Assembly (NCBI GenBank): GCA_900149785.2
Contig: FSSI02000025.1
Coordinates: 3,628-67,627 of the forward strand
Reading direction: 5' to 3'
Length of the DNA stretch: 64,000 nt
Source: Sodalinema lacuna_A
Lineage (GTDB): Bacteria; Cyanobacteriota; Cyanobacteriia; Cyanobacteriales; Geitlerinemataceae
Part shown: piece by piece, positions 18,476-27,567 of the stretch
How positions within the stretch are numbered: the first letter of the stretch is position 1
Layout: each line of letters starts with the position of its first letter
The notes under the pieces: model-generated
The model's database searches: none
Seen by the model: only the letters and a program-made list of their open reading frames with translations
What the model was told of the DNA's origin: nothing
Program-made: the position numbers and the translations under genes

Positions 18476-18811
18476 ATGCCCGACATCCTCGAAACCCCCG
18501 AAGAACAAATTGCCGTCATTGAAGCCAACGTCGTTCAAATTGCCGAGGTGGCCGATCGCGGCTATCAAGATAGCGGCGAAAAAGGAACCGTTGTTCTGCT
18601 GCGTCAACTCGACGACAACAGCCCCACCTTAGAAGATTGGCAATTCAAATATCGTCCCATGAGTCGCCTCGACGATATGCTGTCGGATTGGAAACAAACG
18701 AAACTGCAAGACATGATTATTCGTTATAACCCCGACATTTCAGTAGTTTGTACCTTCCTCTATCCCAACGGCGCTTATAGTAGTTATCATTTCGGTAAGC
18801 CCGAATCGTAG
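18476..18811 (+). CDS. Conserved hypothetical cytoplasmic protein
   Basis: 111 residues, acidic, no signal or membrane segment and no family I can name. Features are the start MPDILETPEEQIAVIEANV, the central LEDWQFKYRPMSRLDDML and the end FLYPNGAYSSYHFGKP. Upstream in-frame codons all derive from the heptamer array, so the ATG at 18476 is the sensible start. No Shine-Dalgarno is visible because repeats occupy that position. It lies 13 bases before a histidine kinase gene and is probably cotranscribed with it. Confidence 0.6.
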   Translation: MPDILETPEEQIAVIEANVVQIAEVADRGYQDSGEKGTVVLLRQLDDNSPTLEDWQFKYRPMSRLDDMLSDWKQTKLQDMIIRYNPDISVVCTFLYPNGAYSSYHFGKPES

Positions 18812-18824
18812 CCATAGAGATCCC

Positions 18825-20195
18825 ATGTTTCAGGCCACTCGCCGGCGACTGGTATTGTGGTACACCAGCATTACCGCCCTGTTGTTGCTGCTGTTTGCCA
18901 CGACGGTCTACTTGTATGTGCGTAGTACCTTGATCGATCGCGTCGATGATACCCTGAAACATTCCTTAGAAGTGGTCGAGCGATCGCTGGCGATCGAAGA
19001 ACAGCCCCAGGCCAACGGCTTTCCCAAACTGCATCTCAACCTTGACGCCAGTTTTGGCGACAACGCCAATAGCCTCGAAGAAGATCGCATCGATATCGAA
19101 TGGTTTAGCCCCACGGGGGAACTGCTGTGGTCCACCCTAAGCGAACCCCTCAACGTTCCCATTACCGCCAATCGCGCCCCGCAAACAGTGTACTTGCAGG
19201 AGGGAGACTCCCCCGAGAGTCAGCCTATTTTGCGACAAATCGCCGAACGCATCAGCCGCGATCGCCAAATCATCGGTTATTTACGAGTCAGCCATCCCTG
19301 GTTTGAAATTGCCCGCCCCAGTCGCGATTTAGCCATCGATCTCAGCTTTGGCCTGATCGTCATGATTGCCTCAGTCGCCGCCACGGGCTGGTGGCTGTCA
19401 GGATTAGCCATGAAGCCGGTGGGAGAGTCGTATCAATATCTCAAACAGTTTACCGCCGATGCCTCCCACGAGTTACGCAGCCCCATCGCCAGTATTCAAA
19501 CTCAAGTACAAGTGGCCCTAGCTGATCCTGAGATCGCCGCCAGTTCCGGGAAGCCAACCTTAGATAATATCGAACGCCTCACCCGACGATTGGGCCGTTT
19601 GGTAGATGATTTATTGTTTCTCACCCGTCAAGATAGTGGCATGGTGGCTTGGCACCCACAACCGCTGTCTGTCGATGCCTTGTTGTTAGATGTGGTTGAA
19701 GAACAAACGGCGATCGCCACCTCGAAAGCGATTCAGCTTCAGTTCCAGATTTTGGACATCGAACCGGAGACGTCGTTATCCGATGACGATCCCTTTGCTG
19801 TTTTGGGGGATTGGGATCAACTGTTTCGTCTGTTCCTCAATGTGTTGGGCAATGCGTTGCGATATACCCCTGAGGGGGGCGACGTTCAGGTGACACTGGG
19901 CTATTGTCCCCCCAGTCGTCCGCCCGCGTCGGCGAAAGCCTCAGGAACCGTTGTCGTCACCATTCGCGATACGGGAATTGGTATCCCCCCGGATGCCTTA
20001 CCCCATGTGTTTGAGCGTTTCTATCGGGTTGATCCCGCTCGTCGCCAAGACTTAGGGCATCTCTCGGGATCTGGCTTGGGGTTGGCGATCGCCCAAACCA
20101 TTGTCCAACGTCATGGCGGCCATCTCGCCCTAGACAGTTGCCTCGATCAAGGGACAGACGTGGAAATCGTCTTGCCGGCTTATCTACCCAGCTAG
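18825..20195 (+). CDS. Two-component sensor histidine kinase
   Basis: 456 residues. N-terminal membrane helix (ITALLLLLFATTVYLYV), a periplasmic domain of about 130 residues, a second helix (LIVMIASVAATGWWLSGLAM), then HisKA with FTADASHELRSPIASIQTQ (acceptor His215) and an HATPase domain with NVLGNALRYTPEGG, DTGIGIP and GSGLGLAIAQTIV. This is the classical EnvZ/PhoR-like layout, similar to cyanobacterial RppB/NrsS-type kinases. No response-regulator gene is adjacent, so its partner is elsewhere. The signal is unknown. Confidence 0.92.
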   Translation: MFQATRRRLVLWYTSITALLLLLFATTVYLYVRSTLIDRVDDTLKHSLEVVERSLAIEEQPQANGFPKLHLNLDASFGDNANSLEEDRIDIEWFSPTGELLWSTLSEPLNVPITANRAPQTVYLQEGDSPESQPILRQIAERISRDRQIIGYLRVSHPWFEIARPSRDLAIDLSFGLIVMIASVAATGWWLSGLAMKPVGESYQYLKQFTADASHELRSPIASIQTQVQVALADPEIAASSGKPTLDNIERLTRRLGRLVDDLLFLTRQDSGMVAWHPQPLSVDALLLDVVEEQTAIATSKAIQLQFQILDIEPETSLSDDDPFAVLGDWDQLFRLFLNVLGNALRYTPEGGDVQVTLGYCPPSRPPASAKASGTVVVTIRDTGIGIPPDALPHVFERFYRVDPARRQDLGHLSGSGLGLAIAQTIVQRHGGHLALDSCLDQGTDVEIVLPAYLPS

Positions 20196-20851
20196 CCTCT
20201 CAATCGGCAAAATACCGCCATTGCCCCAATTCGCCCAGTCTTTTCTGGTTCTCAAGATTAGAGTTTCTCAATCTATCTCTATCTCAAGATAGGGGAAGTT
20301 CCCGATATTTTTTGTTAAAGACACCCCTCGGCGATCGCCACATTTTTCAGTTTGTAGCCAATCTGACCAAAATCTCGATGACAATTCTGTAGAAAATGTT
20401 AATATTATTTTAATAATCACCGTTCAGCCCGACCCAGTTGTACAAGCTATTCCACCCATTGACCCAAATTAGTTGCAATTTCTAGTCAGTCGGCCAGGGA
20501 GATTATTTTGCAGCTTCATTGTCCCCAAGCTATCTAACAGCGAGGGGTTGAGAGGCGAACAAGAACAATTTGATAACCGTAAGCTTGTGTAAATCTACAC
20601 AGACGAGGAGGAGTACAGCAACAACCCCAAATTATTAGATCTGATGGTCATCTCCAATCCATCATCTTCAAAAAGATACGGTCTGCGTTTACTCTATCGC
20701 CCAACAATTTAACGGGTGTTGGGTTCATTAAGAACCAGTCATCTATCAAATCTTAAACCGAGTCAAGCGGTGTATGCGGGAAGCCAAACAGCCCGGTGTG
20801 CAGTTCAATCGCTCTCCTGACTTGAATTCTATTCGCGCTATATTTCTCCTC
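20196..20851. other. Long intergenic region before the multi-PAS kinase
   Basis: About 650 bases, AT-richer than its flanks (notably 20390-20430). I see no coding potential beyond an optional N-terminal extension of the downstream kinase. TGTGTA-AATC-TACACA (20586-20601) is a perfect 6-bp hairpin, followed by GAGGAGGAG without a usable start codon. It may hold a promoter and long leader; no known RNA family was recognised. Confidence 0.4.
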
Positions 20852-23800
20852 ATGACCTATTTTTTAACCTCCCCTCGCAAAAAATCACCCTCTTCTCCTG
20901 CGAACCCGAACCCGAACCCGTCTCATACGACTCCTGTGATCCTGGACTCCCTCTTTAATCGTATGAGTGAAGCCGGTTGGTTAGTAGATTGGCCCAGCGG
21001 TAAATTTCTTTCACTGAACCCAGCCGCCGAAACCCTCTACGGACGGCAAGCCAGCCCCGTCTGCACTCCACCTCGCTGGCAGGATACCATCGCCCCAGAA
21101 AATCGAGACTTTGTCTGTCAACAGATTGATCACTACCTACACCAGCGTCAAACCAATCCCAACCAAGCCGATCTCAACCTCGACTATGCCCTCATTCGCC
21201 CCGATGGCCGGCTTCGTTGGGTTCGCAGCCGTATTTGGCAATATGCTGGACCCTCAGGACTCCAACTGCAAGGGTTAACCCTAGATTTAACCAACCAACG
21301 GGAACTCTACGACCAAAAACTGCAATTCGAGAAACTGGCTTCCAATGTCCCCGGTGTCATCTATCAATATGTCTTGCGCCCCGATGGATCGTCTTATTTT
21401 TCTTATATGAGTCCCCGCTGTCGAGATCTCTATGGATTAGACGCGATCGCCTTGGCCGGAGAACCCGATTTAGCCTGGAGTTTGATTCACCCCGACGATG
21501 TCGATCGCTTTAATGCCAGTGTTGCAGAATCGGCAAAAACCCTAACCACCTGGAACCACCAATGGCGCAACTATACCCATTGCGGGATTCTCAAGTGGTT
21601 TTCCGCCACCGCCCAACCTGAACAGCGGGCCAATGGAGATATCGTCTGGGATGGGATGATGATCGATATCAGCCCACAGAAACAGGCCGAAGTCGATCGC
21701 GATCGCTTCTTCGACTGCGCCTTGGACTTATTCGGCATTGTCGGCTTTGACGGTTACTTTAAGCGTCTGAATCCCGCCTGGGAGAAAACCCTAGGCTTCT
21801 CCATCGACGAGTTGAAAGCGCAACCGTTTTCCAACTTTATCCATCCCGATGATCTCAAACGCACCCAAGCCGAAGTTGAGAAAATCAGCAACGGCGACAA
21901 CACACTTTGGTTTGAAAATCGCTATCGAACTCGCGATGGTGACTATCGCTGGCTGGCTTGGCGAACCGTTAGTTTTCCCGAGGAAGGGTTGATGTATGCC
22001 AGCGCCCGCGATATTACCGAAGAGAAACGCATCGAAGCCGAACGAGAACGGCTGATTACCATTCTCGAAGCCTCACCGGATTTTATTAGTAGTGCCGATC
22101 TCACCGGAAATATCACCTATATCAATCAGGGGGGACGAGATATTGTTGGCTTAGATGCGGATGAATCCGCCAGTCACTATCATGTCGGCAACTTCATCCC
22201 CGAGACGATGATAAATTTTTTTGAAACCCAAGCCATTCCTAAAGCGTTGCAGGATGGCGTTTGGAGGGGAACCGCTAAACTCAAACGTGCTGATGGAAGC
22301 TACTTTCCGGTATCTCAAATCATTCTCCATCATCCGGCCACCGACGATCACGAGGGCTATCTCTCGACGATCGCCCGCGATGTGACGGAAAGCCAAGCGA
22401 TTCAAGAATGTTTACGGCAACAAGAAGAGTTTTTACGCAGTATTTATGATAGTCAGGGGAACTTAGTATTTGTTCTCGATCAAGCTGACGATGGGGAATG
22501 GCGTTATGCCGATTGGAACGCAAGTACTGAAAAAGTTGCCGGAATCCGCCGCGAGGAGATTCGGGGTAAAACGCCATTGGAGGTGTTTGGCCCGACTATT
22601 GGCCAAGATTTCCTCGATGGCTATTTGCGCTGTCTAGCAGCGCGAGAGACGGTGACGGTGCAACAAACCTTCCCCGATGGCGATCGCACTCTCTATTTTC
22701 AAGCCCATCTGACGCCTCTGTTTGACGCTCAAGGGGAGATTACACGCATCGTTGGCAATGCCACTGATATCACAGAACGTAAGGACGTTGAACTGGCCTT
22801 AAACGCCTCGAAAACTCGTTATCGCCGCTTAGCACAACAAGAAAAACTTGTCAATAGTATTTCTCAGCAAATTCGTAAATCCCTGGATCTCAAAACCTTG
22901 CTCGATAGCACCGTTCAGGCTATTTACGAAATCTTAGATGTCGATCGCTGCTACCTACTGCTCTACAATGAAAATTCCCAAATCCCAGATTTAGAACTCG
23001 CCACAGAAGCCAAACGAGAGGATCTTCCGAGTCGTTTGGAAGAGTATCATTCCAGTTTCTTTGAACTGTTGAATCATCTGCTTCAGCAACGCCATTCAAT
23101 TCGAGTCGATCAGCCCAGCAATCTCGAAGATGGTAGATTACGGCAACAGATGAATCAACTCGGTTATCAATCCCTATTGCTGTTTCCCATCAACAGTGGT
23201 GACGGGAACATCGGCACCCTAGCCTGTAGCCGCGAAATCGCCGCCAAACCCTGGAGCGATCGCGATGTCGAACTGCTTCAAGCCGTCTGCGATCGCCTAG
23301 CCATCGCCATTCAACAAGCCGTACTTTACCAACAATCACGACAATCCGAACAACGGGCGATCGCCAAAACCAGCGAACTCGAACATACTCTAAAACAACT
23401 GCAACAAACTCAAACTCAACTGATTCAAGCTGAGAAAATGTCCGGTTTAGGGCAATTGGTGGCGGGAGTTGCCCATGAAATCAATAATCCCGTGAGTTTC
23501 ATCTTTGGAAACCTCGTTCACGCCAAAGAATATAGTCAAGACTTACTTGAACTGATCGGCTTATATCAACAGCATTGCCTCGAACCCCATCCTGAGATTA
23601 GCCAGTTTATCGAAGAGATTGATCTCGACTATCTCATCGAGGATATGCCTGATCTATTTAGTTCCATTGAAACTGGGGCCTTACGGATTCAGAAAATCGT
23701 GCGATCGCTGCGAACGTTCTCCCGTCTCGATGAAGCCGAATTGAAAACCATTAACCTCAACGAGAGTCTCGACAGTACCCTGATGATTCTCGCCAGTCGT

Positions 23801-24229
23801 CTGCGGGGTAATGAGACTCGCCCTGACATCGAGTTAGTCTGTGACTATGGTGAACTCCCCGAGGTGAGTTGTTACGCCGGCGCCTTAAATCAAGTCTTTA
23901 TGAATTTGATTAACAATGCCGTCGATGCGATTGATGATTCGGGCCAAACCCAGGGAGTGTTAACCCTAGAAACCGCTGTGCATGATAGCAGTGTTGTCAT
24001 TAAAATTCGTGATAACGGCAGTGGGATTCCCGAAGCAGTCCGCGATCGCATTTTCGATCCCTTCTACACCACCAAGCCAGTCGGCAAAGGAACGGGCCTG
24101 GGTTTATCCATCAGCTATCAAATTATCGTTGAACGCCATCAAGGAACCCTCACCTGTGACTCAACGCCAGGAGAAGGAAGCACGTTTGCGATCGAACTTC
24201 CCCTAAAAAACGATTCAGGACAACCGTAA
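20852..24229 (+). CDS. Soluble multi-PAS/GAF sensor histidine kinase
   Basis: 1125 residues from the ATG at 20852; an in-frame ATG at 20774 would add 26 residues and cannot be excluded. About six PAS or PAS/PAC modules occupy residues ~30-650 (for example WLVDWPSGKFLSLNPAAETL, FDGYFKRLNPAWEKTLGF, PDFISSADLTGNITYINQ). A GAF domain (~675-830, DVDRCYLLLYNE) and coiled coil follow. The core has LGQLVAGVAHEINNPVSF with acceptor His875, FMNLINNAVDAI, DNGSGIP and GKGTGLGLSI. There is no membrane segment, so it senses an internal cue, perhaps through PAS- or GAF-bound ligands. No regulator gene is adjacent. The core is paralogous to that at 3516-6578. Confidence 0.9.
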   Translation: MTYFLTSPRKKSPSSPANPNPNPSHTTPVILDSLFNRMSEAGWLVDWPSGKFLSLNPAAETLYGRQASPVCTPPRWQDTIAPENRDFVCQQIDHYLHQRQTNPNQADLNLDYALIRPDGRLRWVRSRIWQYAGPSGLQLQGLTLDLTNQRELYDQKLQFEKLASNVPGVIYQYVLRPDGSSYFSYMSPRCRDLYGLDAIALAGEPDLAWSLIHPDDVDRFNASVAESAKTLTTWNHQWRNYTHCGILKWFSATAQPEQRANGDIVWDGMMIDISPQKQAEVDRDRFFDCALDLFGIVGFDGYFKRLNPAWEKTLGFSIDELKAQPFSNFIHPDDLKRTQAEVEKISNGDNTLWFENRYRTRDGDYRWLAWRTVSFPEEGLMYASARDITEEKRIEAERERLITILEASPDFISSADLTGNITYINQGGRDIVGLDADESASHYHVGNFIPETMINFFETQAIPKALQDGVWRGTAKLKRADGSYFPVSQIILHHPATDDHEGYLSTIARDVTESQAIQECLRQQEEFLRSIYDSQGNLVFVLDQADDGEWRYADWNASTEKVAGIRREEIRGKTPLEVFGPTIGQDFLDGYLRCLAARETVTVQQTFPDGDRTLYFQAHLTPLFDAQGEITRIVGNATDITERKDVELALNASKTRYRRLAQQEKLVNSISQQIRKSLDLKTLLDSTVQAIYEILDVDRCYLLLYNENSQIPDLELATEAKREDLPSRLEEYHSSFFELLNHLLQQRHSIRVDQPSNLEDGRLRQQMNQLGYQSLLLFPINSGDGNIGTLACSREIAAKPWSDRDVELLQAVCDRLAIAIQQAVLYQQSRQSEQRAIAKTSELEHTLKQLQQTQTQLIQAEKMSGLGQLVAGVAHEINNPVSFIFGNLVHAKEYSQDLLELIGLYQQHCLEPHPEISQFIEEIDLDYLIEDMPDLFSSIETGALRIQKIVRSLRTFSRLDEAELKTINLNESLDSTLMILASRLRGNETRPDIELVCDYGELPEVSCYAGALNQVFMNLINNAVDAIDDSGQTQGVLTLETAVHDSSVVIKIRDNGSGIPEAVRDRIFDPFYTTKPVGKGTGLGLSISYQIIVERHQGTLTCDSTPGEGSTFAIELPLKNDSGQP

Positions 24230-24281
24230 ATTCATCGCGAGTGGATAGAATGATCCCCCAGGGAAGGATTAGGGCTGGTTT

Positions 24282-24439
24282 CTTCCCTGTTCCCTGTTCC
24301 CTGTTCCCTATTCCCTATTCCCTATTCCCTATTCCCTCTTCTTCCCTGTTCCCTGTTCCCTATTCCCTATTCCCTATTCCCTATTCCCTATTCCCTCTTC
24401 TTCCCTGTTCCCTGTTCCCTGTTCCCTGTTCCCTCTTCC
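24282..24439. repeat. Heptamer tandem repeat array (GGGAACA/GGGAATA, reverse strand)
   Basis: About twenty near-identical 7-bp units, written TTCCCTG or TTCCCTA on this strand, in two blocks separated by CTCTTC. The array fills the space between the kinase and the stop of the convergent methyltransferase gene. Confidence 0.9.
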
Positions 24440-25564
24440 CTAATACAACTCAAACTCCAACAAACGACAATCTAAACCCCCACTGGATAAAGGAATCCGA
24501 CGAGCGGGCCGTAATCCTACTTCTTTTGCAAGTTCTCGATTTCCAGTAAAGACATACGCCGTCCACCCTTTGAAGCGTTGCTTAAAAATATCGCCAAGGA
24601 GACGATAGAAACTTCGTAGTTCTTGAACATCTCCGAGGCGTTCCCCATAGGGAGGATTACAAATCAATAAACCGCGATCGCTCGGGGCTTCAATCTCCCG
24701 GATATCCTGGGCGCGAAACTCAATGAGATCCTGAACCCCAGCAGCGGCGGCATTCTGGCGGGCCTGTTCTAACACCTCATCATCCACATCACTGCCACCA
24801 ATATAGGCCGGACAGGTATCTCGACGGGCGGACTGGGCTTCATCTTTTAACGATTGCCAGAGTTCAGCATCGAAGTCAGGCCAACACTCAAAGCCGAAGC
24901 GTTCCCGAAATAGCCCCGGCGCGATATTGGCCGCCTGTAACGCCGCTTCGAGGGCTAGGGTTCCTGAACCACAAAGAGGATCGAGAAAGGGGAGTTCTGG
25001 GGAATAGCGGGCTAACTTGAGGATAGCGGCGGCCAGTGTTTCCTTGAGGGGGGCGGTTCCGACGGCGGCGCGGTAGCCGCGACGATGGAGACTGCTGCCG
25101 GAACTGTCTAAACTGAGGGTGGCGCGATCGCGGTGGATATGGAGATTCAGCCGTAAATCGGGATCCTCGAGATCGACATTAGAACGAGCGCCAAACTGTT
25201 GTCGCTGTTGATCCACGATGGCATTTTTGACTTGCAGGGCGCTGAAATGGCTATGATTGAGGGCGCGATTCTTGCCAGTACAGTCGACCGCTAGGGTGTC
25301 TTCGGGAGTAAGATACGTTTCCCAGGGGAGCGATCGCACTTCCTGATAGAGTTCCTTCGCCGACGTACAAGAGAACTCAGTCAGGGGCATTAACACACGA
25401 AACAGCGTCCGCCCCCAGAGGTTGGCTCGATAGAGGAGGGCGCGATCGCCTGCAAAGGCGACACCTGAAAAGCTGGCCTGTACTGATTTAGCTCCCAACT
25501 GAGTCAGTTCTTCAGCGGCGATCGCCTCTAACCCTGGTGCTACCGTTGCAAAATACCGTTCCAC
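24440..25564 (-). CDS. THUMP-domain RNA methyltransferase, RlmL/RlmK-N type
   Basis: About 374 residues from a GTG at 25564, which yields MERYFATVAPGLEAIAAEEL, the usual family start; a TTG at 25597 would add a tandem VLGK repeat. A THUMP RNA-binding domain (~45-150) is followed by a Rossmann methyltransferase domain with FLDPLCGSGTLALEAAL (SAM binding), DVDDEVLEQARQNAAAAG and the catalytic-site motif LLICNPPYGERLG. RlmL-type enzymes form N2-methylguanosine in 23S rRNA; some relatives modify tRNA. The substrate in cyanobacteria is inferred. Confidence 0.88.
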   Translation of the reverse strand: MERYFATVAPGLEAIAAEELTQLGAKSVQASFSGVAFAGDRALLYRANLWGRTLFRVLMPLTEFSCTSAKELYQEVRSLPWETYLTPEDTLAVDCTGKNRALNHSHFSALQVKNAIVDQQRQQFGARSNVDLEDPDLRLNLHIHRDRATLSLDSSGSSLHRRGYRAAVGTAPLKETLAAAILKLARYSPELPFLDPLCGSGTLALEAALQAANIAPGLFRERFGFECWPDFDAELWQSLKDEAQSARRDTCPAYIGGSDVDDEVLEQARQNAAAAGVQDLIEFRAQDIREIEAPSDRGLLICNPPYGERLGDVQELRSFYRLLGDIFKQRFKGWTAYVFTGNRELAKEVGLRPARRIPLSSGGLDCRLLEFELY

Positions 25565-25650
25565 GTCTATTTTCCCAAGAACTTTCCCAAGAACCAAAAC
25601 CCAGCTTACGTTAACATAGTTGGGTTTGCATCGCGGAACACAAAATCTCT

Positions 25651-26070
25651 ATGACCCGAGCTATCCTAGAAACCGATAAAGGCGTCATCAACATCGACTT
25701 TTTTGATGAAGATGCCCCCAACACGGTTAAAAATTTCGTCGAACTCTCTGAAAAAGGGTTTTACGACGGACTCAACTTCCACCGTGTCATCCCCAACTTC
25801 ATGATCCAGGGGGGATGCCCCAATGGAACCGGAACCGGCGGCCCCGGCTACACCATCAAGTGCGAGATTAACAAAAACAAGCACGTTGCTGGAACCCTGT
25901 CCATGGCCCATGCTGGTCGTGACACCGGCGGTAGTCAGTTCTTCATCTGCCATGAGCCGCAACCGCACCTCGACGGAGTTCATACCGTCTTCGGCCAAAC
26001 CCAAGACATGGACATTGTCAACGCCATCCGTCAGGGCGACAAAATCAAGTCCGTGAAAATCGAAAAATAA
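25651..26070 (+). CDS. ppiB: Peptidyl-prolyl cis-trans isomerase, cyclophilin type
   Basis: 139 residues, a compact cytoplasmic cyclophilin that catalyses proline isomerisation during protein folding. Diagnostic motifs are FHRVIPNFMIQGG, the region SMAHAGRDTGGSQFFI with the QFFI active-site strand, and LDGVHTVFGQ. The catalytic Arg of FHR is present. There is no signal peptide. It lies 18 bases before ahcY on the same strand and is probably cotranscribed with it. Confidence 0.95.
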   Translation: MTRAILETDKGVINIDFFDEDAPNTVKNFVELSEKGFYDGLNFHRVIPNFMIQGGCPNGTGTGGPGYTIKCEINKNKHVAGTLSMAHAGRDTGGSQFFICHEPQPHLDGVHTVFGQTQDMDIVNAIRQGDKIKSVKIEK

Positions 26071-26088
26071 GCACAGCCAACAGAGTTT

Positions 26089-27366
26089 ATGACCGCAACA
26101 TCCGTACAAATCAAGCATGAAATCAAAGATCCGTCTCTTGCCACCCTCGGCAAGCAACGGATTGACTGGGCCGGGCGAGAAATGCCCGTTTTGGCTCAAA
26201 TCCGCGATCGCTTCGAGGCTGAAAAACCCCTAGCGGGCATTAAACTCGTTGCCTGCTGTCACGTGACGACAGAAACAGCCCATTTGGCGATCGCCCTCAA
26301 AGCCGGTGGTGCTGATGCCCTTCTCATCGCCAGCAACCCCCTCTCGACGCAAGATGACGTAGCCGCGAGTCTCGTGGTCGATCATGGGATTCCCGTCTAT
26401 GCCATCAAAGGCGAAGACGCCGAAACCTACGAGCGTCACGTCCAAATCGCCCTCGATCATCATCCCAACATCATTATCGATGATGGCTCCGACGTGGTGG
26501 CCACAATGGTCAAAGAGCGTCAGGATCAGCTCTCGGAACTCATCGGCACCAACGAAGAAACCACTACCGGTATTGTCCGTCTGCGGGCGATGTTCAACGA
26601 CGGGGTGTTAACCTTCCCTGCCATGAACGTCAATGATGCGGATACGAAGCATTTCTTCGACAACCGCTATGGAACCGGCCAATCGACCCTCGACGGGGTC
26701 ATTCGAGCCACGAATATGCTGCTAGCCGGTAAAACCCTGGTGGTAGCTGGGTATGGCTGGNGCGGTAAAGGTGTCGCCCTACGGGGACGCGGTATGGGAG
26801 CCAACGTCGTTGTCACGGAAATCGATCCCGTTCGCGCCATTGAAGCCGTGATGGATGGCTTCCGGGTGATGCCGATGGCCGAAGCGGCTCCCCTCGGTGA
26901 TTTGTTCATCACCGTGACGGGTAACAAGCACGTCATTCGTCGGGAGCATTTTGAGGTGATGCGCGATGGCGCTATTGTCGCCAACTCCGGTCACTTTGAT
27001 ATCGAGATTGACCTGAAATCCCTCAAAGAGATGGCCAGTGACGTGAAAGCCGTTCGCCCCTTTACCGAAGAATATCGCCTCAACAGCGGTAAATCTGTGG
27101 TGGTCTTAGGTGAGGGTCGTTTAGTCAATTTGGCAGCGGCTGAAGGGCATCCTAGCGCCGTTATGGACATGAGTTTTGCGAACCAGGCCCTAGCTTGTGA
27201 GTATCTGGTGAAAAACAAGGGTAAACTTGAACCCGGTCTTCATTCGATTCCTGAAGAGATTGACCGGGAAATTGCCCGTCTCAAACTTGTGGCGATGGGA
27301 ATTGACCTCGATAGTCTCACTCCTGAGCAACATGAGTACATCAACTCTTGGCAGTCGGGAACCTAG
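26089..27366 (+). CDS. ahcY: Adenosylhomocysteinase (SAH hydrolase)
   Basis: 425 residues. It hydrolyses S-adenosylhomocysteine to adenosine and homocysteine, relieving inhibition of methyltransferases. Motifs include LVACCHVTTETAHLAIAL, DDGSDVVATMVKER, FDNRYGTGQSTLDGVIR and the NAD-binding GYGWxGKGVALRGRGMGANV. One base is undetermined (n at 26761): it is the first base of the codon before GKG, and family members have Cys there, so TGC is expected. Otherwise the gene is intact and of normal length. Confidence 0.97.
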   Translation: MTATSVQIKHEIKDPSLATLGKQRIDWAGREMPVLAQIRDRFEAEKPLAGIKLVACCHVTTETAHLAIALKAGGADALLIASNPLSTQDDVAASLVVDHGIPVYAIKGEDAETYERHVQIALDHHPNIIIDDGSDVVATMVKERQDQLSELIGTNEETTTGIVRLRAMFNDGVLTFPAMNVNDADTKHFFDNRYGTGQSTLDGVIRATNMLLAGKTLVVAGYGWXGKGVALRGRGMGANVVVTEIDPVRAIEAVMDGFRVMPMAEAAPLGDLFITVTGNKHVIRREHFEVMRDGAIVANSGHFDIEIDLKSLKEMASDVKAVRPFTEEYRLNSGKSVVVLGEGRLVNLAAAEGHPSAVMDMSFANQALACEYLVKNKGKLEPGLHSIPEEIDREIARLKLVAMGIDLDSLTPEQHEYINSWQSGT

Positions 27367-27383
27367 ATCGGGTCGATCGCCCT

Positions 27384-27399
27384 CCCCTCTTCGGAGGGG
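27384..27399. terminator. UUCG-capped hairpin after ahcY
   Basis: CCCCTC and GAGGGG close a TTCG loop, an exceptionally stable tetraloop hairpin 18 bases after the ahcY stop. Only two T residues follow, so it may be a processing or stability element rather than a canonical terminator. Confidence 0.5.
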
Positions 27400-27428
27400 T
27401 TAAGATCATCTCGGCTGGTGAGGCAACG

Positions 27429-27476
27429 GTAAGACGGGGGCGAAAAGTAAGACGGGGGCGAAAAGTTTTTCGCCCC
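27429..27476. repeat. 18-bp direct repeat ending in a GGGGCGAAAA hairpin
   Basis: An 18-bp unit starting GTAAGACGGGGG occurs twice in tandem (27429-27446 and 27447-27464). The second copy is followed by TTTTCGCCCC, giving a 10-bp inverted repeat. A related half-site, TGGGGGCGAAAAATT, lies at about 38059, suggesting a dispersed short palindromic repeat. Confidence 0.7.
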
Positions 27477-27492
27477 TACAATACCGAAATAC

Positions 27493-27561
27493 CCTTGCCT
27501 CTTGCCTCTTGCCTCTTGCCTTCTCTTCCCCTGTTCCCCGTTCCCCGTTCCCCGTTCCCTT
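27493..27561. repeat. Heptamer repeats upstream of exoD-like gene
   Basis: Four TTGCCTC-type units then five TTCCCCG/TTCCCTT-type units, ending seven bases before the GTG start at 27568. Confidence 0.9.
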
Positions 27562-27567
27562 ACTCCT

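Noticed and set aside
20586..20601. Riboswitch in the long leader before the multi-PAS kinase
   Set aside because: Only one small hairpin is evident; no known riboswitch core was recognised.
24282..24439. CRISPR array
   Set aside because: The period is 7 bp with no unique spacers, and no cas genes are present.
24241..24549. Open frame encoding a PVPCSLFPIPYSLF-like protein
   Set aside because: Translation of TTCCCTG/TTCCCTA heptamers only; it also overlaps the methyltransferase 3' end.
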